Shown here: positions 5,586 through 6,394 of the stretch, one piece after another
Position numbering within the stretch: position 1 is the stretch's first letter
Layout: the number at the start of each line of letters is the position of its first letter
From: Candidatus Omnitrophota bacterium
GTDB lineage: Bacteria; Omnitrophota; Koll11; Gorgyraeales; Gorgyraeaceae
Assembly (NCBI GenBank): GCA_018818505.1
Contig: JAHIRR010000028.1
Location: 1 to 6,394 of the forward strand
DNA: 6,394 nucleotides
Direction: 5' to 3'
The notes under the pieces: model-generated
Told to the model about the DNA's origin: nothing
The model's database searches: none
What the model saw: only the letters and a program-made list of their open reading frames with translations
Made by a program: the position numbers and the translations under genes

Positions 5586-5599
5586 AGAAAGCGCTTACC
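5586..5599. promoter_or_regulatory. possible LacI-family operator ahead of the cvpA-like promoter
   Basis: AGAAAGCGCTTACC contains the perfect palindrome AAGCGCTT (5589-5596) with the central CG typical of LacI/GalR-family operators and resembles a cre site. It ends directly before the -35 hexamer. No such regulator is in the window, so this is only a candidate by resemblance. Confidence 0.25.
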
Positions 5600-5627
5600 T
5601 TGACAAATCAGAAACATATGCTATACT
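5600..5627 (+). promoter_or_regulatory. sigma70-type promoter for the CvpA-like gene
   Basis: A perfect TTGACA (5600-5605) and TATACT (5622-5627) are separated by 16 nt, with TG at 5619-5620 giving an extended -10. The expected start is near 5634, leaving a leader of about 28 nt before ATG 5662. Confidence 0.75.
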
Positions 5628-5661
5628 TATACTACTTATAGATTTACCCCCGTTTTAATAT

Positions 5662-6201
5662 ATGCCTCATACAAGGGTTAATTGGGTCGATATTCTTTTT
5701 GTAATTCTTTTAGTCAGAACAGGTTACGTAGGCTTGAGGGGTGGTTTTTTGCCCGAGATTTGCAGGTTTTTGGGTCTGCTGACAGCGTTTTTGTTCTCTT
5801 TCAATAATTATACCTCTTTAAGTTATCTTATATCTACTTACACCAGATGGCTTGGCGCAAGGCCAGACATACTCTCGTTTTTAGTCATATTTTTAGCAAT
5901 ACTTGTTATATTTAAGGTAGTCAATATTTTTGTAAGGATCTTTCTCAGTGGCGAAAATCTTTCAAGGCCAAACGCATTGGTTGGATCTGCGCTGGGCCTT
6001 GCAAGAGGTGTCTTAATAGCAGGCCTTATTCACACCTTATTTATTAATGGGCCATTTCAATATCTGGCCAGGAGCGCGCAGGATAGATCATTTTCAGGGC
6101 AATATGTTTCATATGTGCTACCTTTTGTGTATGAAAAGGGCATGTATATATATCCTTGGGGCGAAAACGACACAGCATTAGTGAGAATGCTAAAACGGTA
6201 A
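5662..6201 (+). CDS. CvpA family membrane protein
   Basis: A 179-residue integral membrane protein. Hydrophobic segments lie at about 9-25, 32-50, 70-92 and 107-128. The N-terminus (NWVDILFVILLVRTGYVGLR then GGF) has the CvpA pattern of a short first helix followed by a Gly-rich turn. Segment 104-121 (NALVGSALGLARGVLIAG) matches the family's G-x-x-x-GLxRG-like fourth helix. CvpA is needed for colicin V export in E. coli and is linked to envelope stress tolerance, but its molecular role is unclear. The family's usual length is about 160-180 residues. There is a strong promoter upstream but no Shine-Dalgarno before ATG 5662. The next gene follows after 16 nt and has a strong site. A soluble C-terminal tail (about 129-179) contains no motif I recognise. 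Confidence 0.75.
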   Translation: MPHTRVNWVDILFVILLVRTGYVGLRGGFLPEICRFLGLLTAFLFSFNNYTSLSYLISTYTRWLGARPDILSFLVIFLAILVIFKVVNIFVRIFLSGENLSRPNALVGSALGLARGVLIAGLIHTLFINGPFQYLARSAQDRSFSGQYVSYVLPFVYEKGMYIYPWGENDTALVRMLKR

Positions 6202-6206
6202 CAATC

Positions 6207-6211
6207 GGAGG
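6207..6211 (+). promoter_or_regulatory. ribosome binding site fixing the GTG start at 6218
   Basis: A full GGAGG lies six nt before GTG 6218, which makes that non-ATG codon the likely start of the last gene. Confidence 0.75.
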
Positions 6212-6217
6212 TCTTAA

Positions 6218-6394
6218 GTGAAACTCGGAGATATCTATAAGAATGTGATCGATGTTGGGATCAGCAATGATCCAAGAGGCAAACAGAATGTAAAGAAAGA
6301 ACTTTTAAGGGCCAAGAAGGAATACGACAGCCTGAGCAAGGATAAAAAGGAGTTTTACGATAAAGATAGGCTCCTTCATCCATACAGTGATACG
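6218..6394 (+). CDS. NIF3-like protein, N-terminal part, cut by window edge
   Basis: An open frame of 59 codons runs to the window end without a stop, starting at GTG with GGAGG six nt upstream. The protein begins MKLGDIYKNVIDVGISNDPR, then a charged helical stretch rich in Lys and Glu, then FYDKDRLLHPYSDT. The order DPRG, Lys/Glu helix and (D/E)RLxxPYxDT resembles, from memory, the N-terminus of a subgroup of NIF3/NGG1p-interacting-factor-like proteins, which are metal-binding and of unsettled function. The metal ligands of that family would lie beyond the window, so the call rests only on this N-terminal pattern. It starts 16 nt after the CvpA-like gene and is probably co-transcribed with it. 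Confidence 0.55.
   Translation, partial: MKLGDIYKNVIDVGISNDPRGKQNVKKELLRAKKEYDSLSKDKKEFYDKDRLLHPYSDT

Overview
The window reads as a dense, moderately AT-rich bacterial chromosome segment. Every gene I can support is on the + strand. The gene content (type IV pilin-like proteins with class III leaders, an ADP-heptose-type glycosyltransferase, RsmE, MtaB, a CvpA-like membrane protein) fits a Gram-negative bacterium. The gene styles, including tandem short pilins with PilV/PilW-like partners and a glycosyltransferase 9 protein with a Cys-rich tail, remind me of uncultivated lineages such as Candidatus Omnitrophota. That placement is an inference, not something the sequence proves.

Region 1 (1-2272) is a prepilin cluster. 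It holds the 3' part of one short pilin, two more short pilins (491-898, 930-1337), a PilV/GspI-like minor prepilin (1348-1716) and a PilW/GspJ-like minor prepilin (1700-2272) overlapping the previous gene by 17 nt. All five carry the G|(F/L)TLxE prepilin peptidase site. Together they look like the subunits of a type IV pilus or a related pseudopilus; no motor, secretin or peptidase gene is in view. A 132-nt spacer (359-490) between the first two pilins holds degenerate heptamer repeats and a 9-bp inverted repeat.

Region 2 (2273-5355) is a probable operon. A good sigma70-type promoter abuts the last pilin gene and drives a tRNA-Ala(CGC). The tRNA is followed 16 nt later by rsmE (16S rRNA m3U1498 methyltransferase), then a glycosyltransferase family 9 gene, then mtaB (methylthiotransferase for t6A37 of tRNA), with gaps of 11 and 1 nt. 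Thus a tRNA, an rRNA modifier and a tRNA modifier share a transcript with a cell-surface glycosyltransferase. The mtaB reading frame contains a second run of degenerate heptamers.

Region 3 (5356-5661) is a 306-nt gap without a gene. Its main content is a 183-bp element (5360-5542) bounded by 31-bp perfectly complementary arms, enclosing three internal hairpins, one of them a perfect 22-bp-arm palindrome. It begins 4 nt after the mtaB stop codon and is the most unusual thing in the window: a candidate non-autonomous mobile repeat or structured RNA. Downstream lie a LacI-family-like palindrome and a strong promoter for the next gene.

Region 4 (5662-6394) holds a CvpA-family four-helix membrane protein and the first 59 codons of a probable NIF3-like protein, 16 nt apart and probably co-transcribed.
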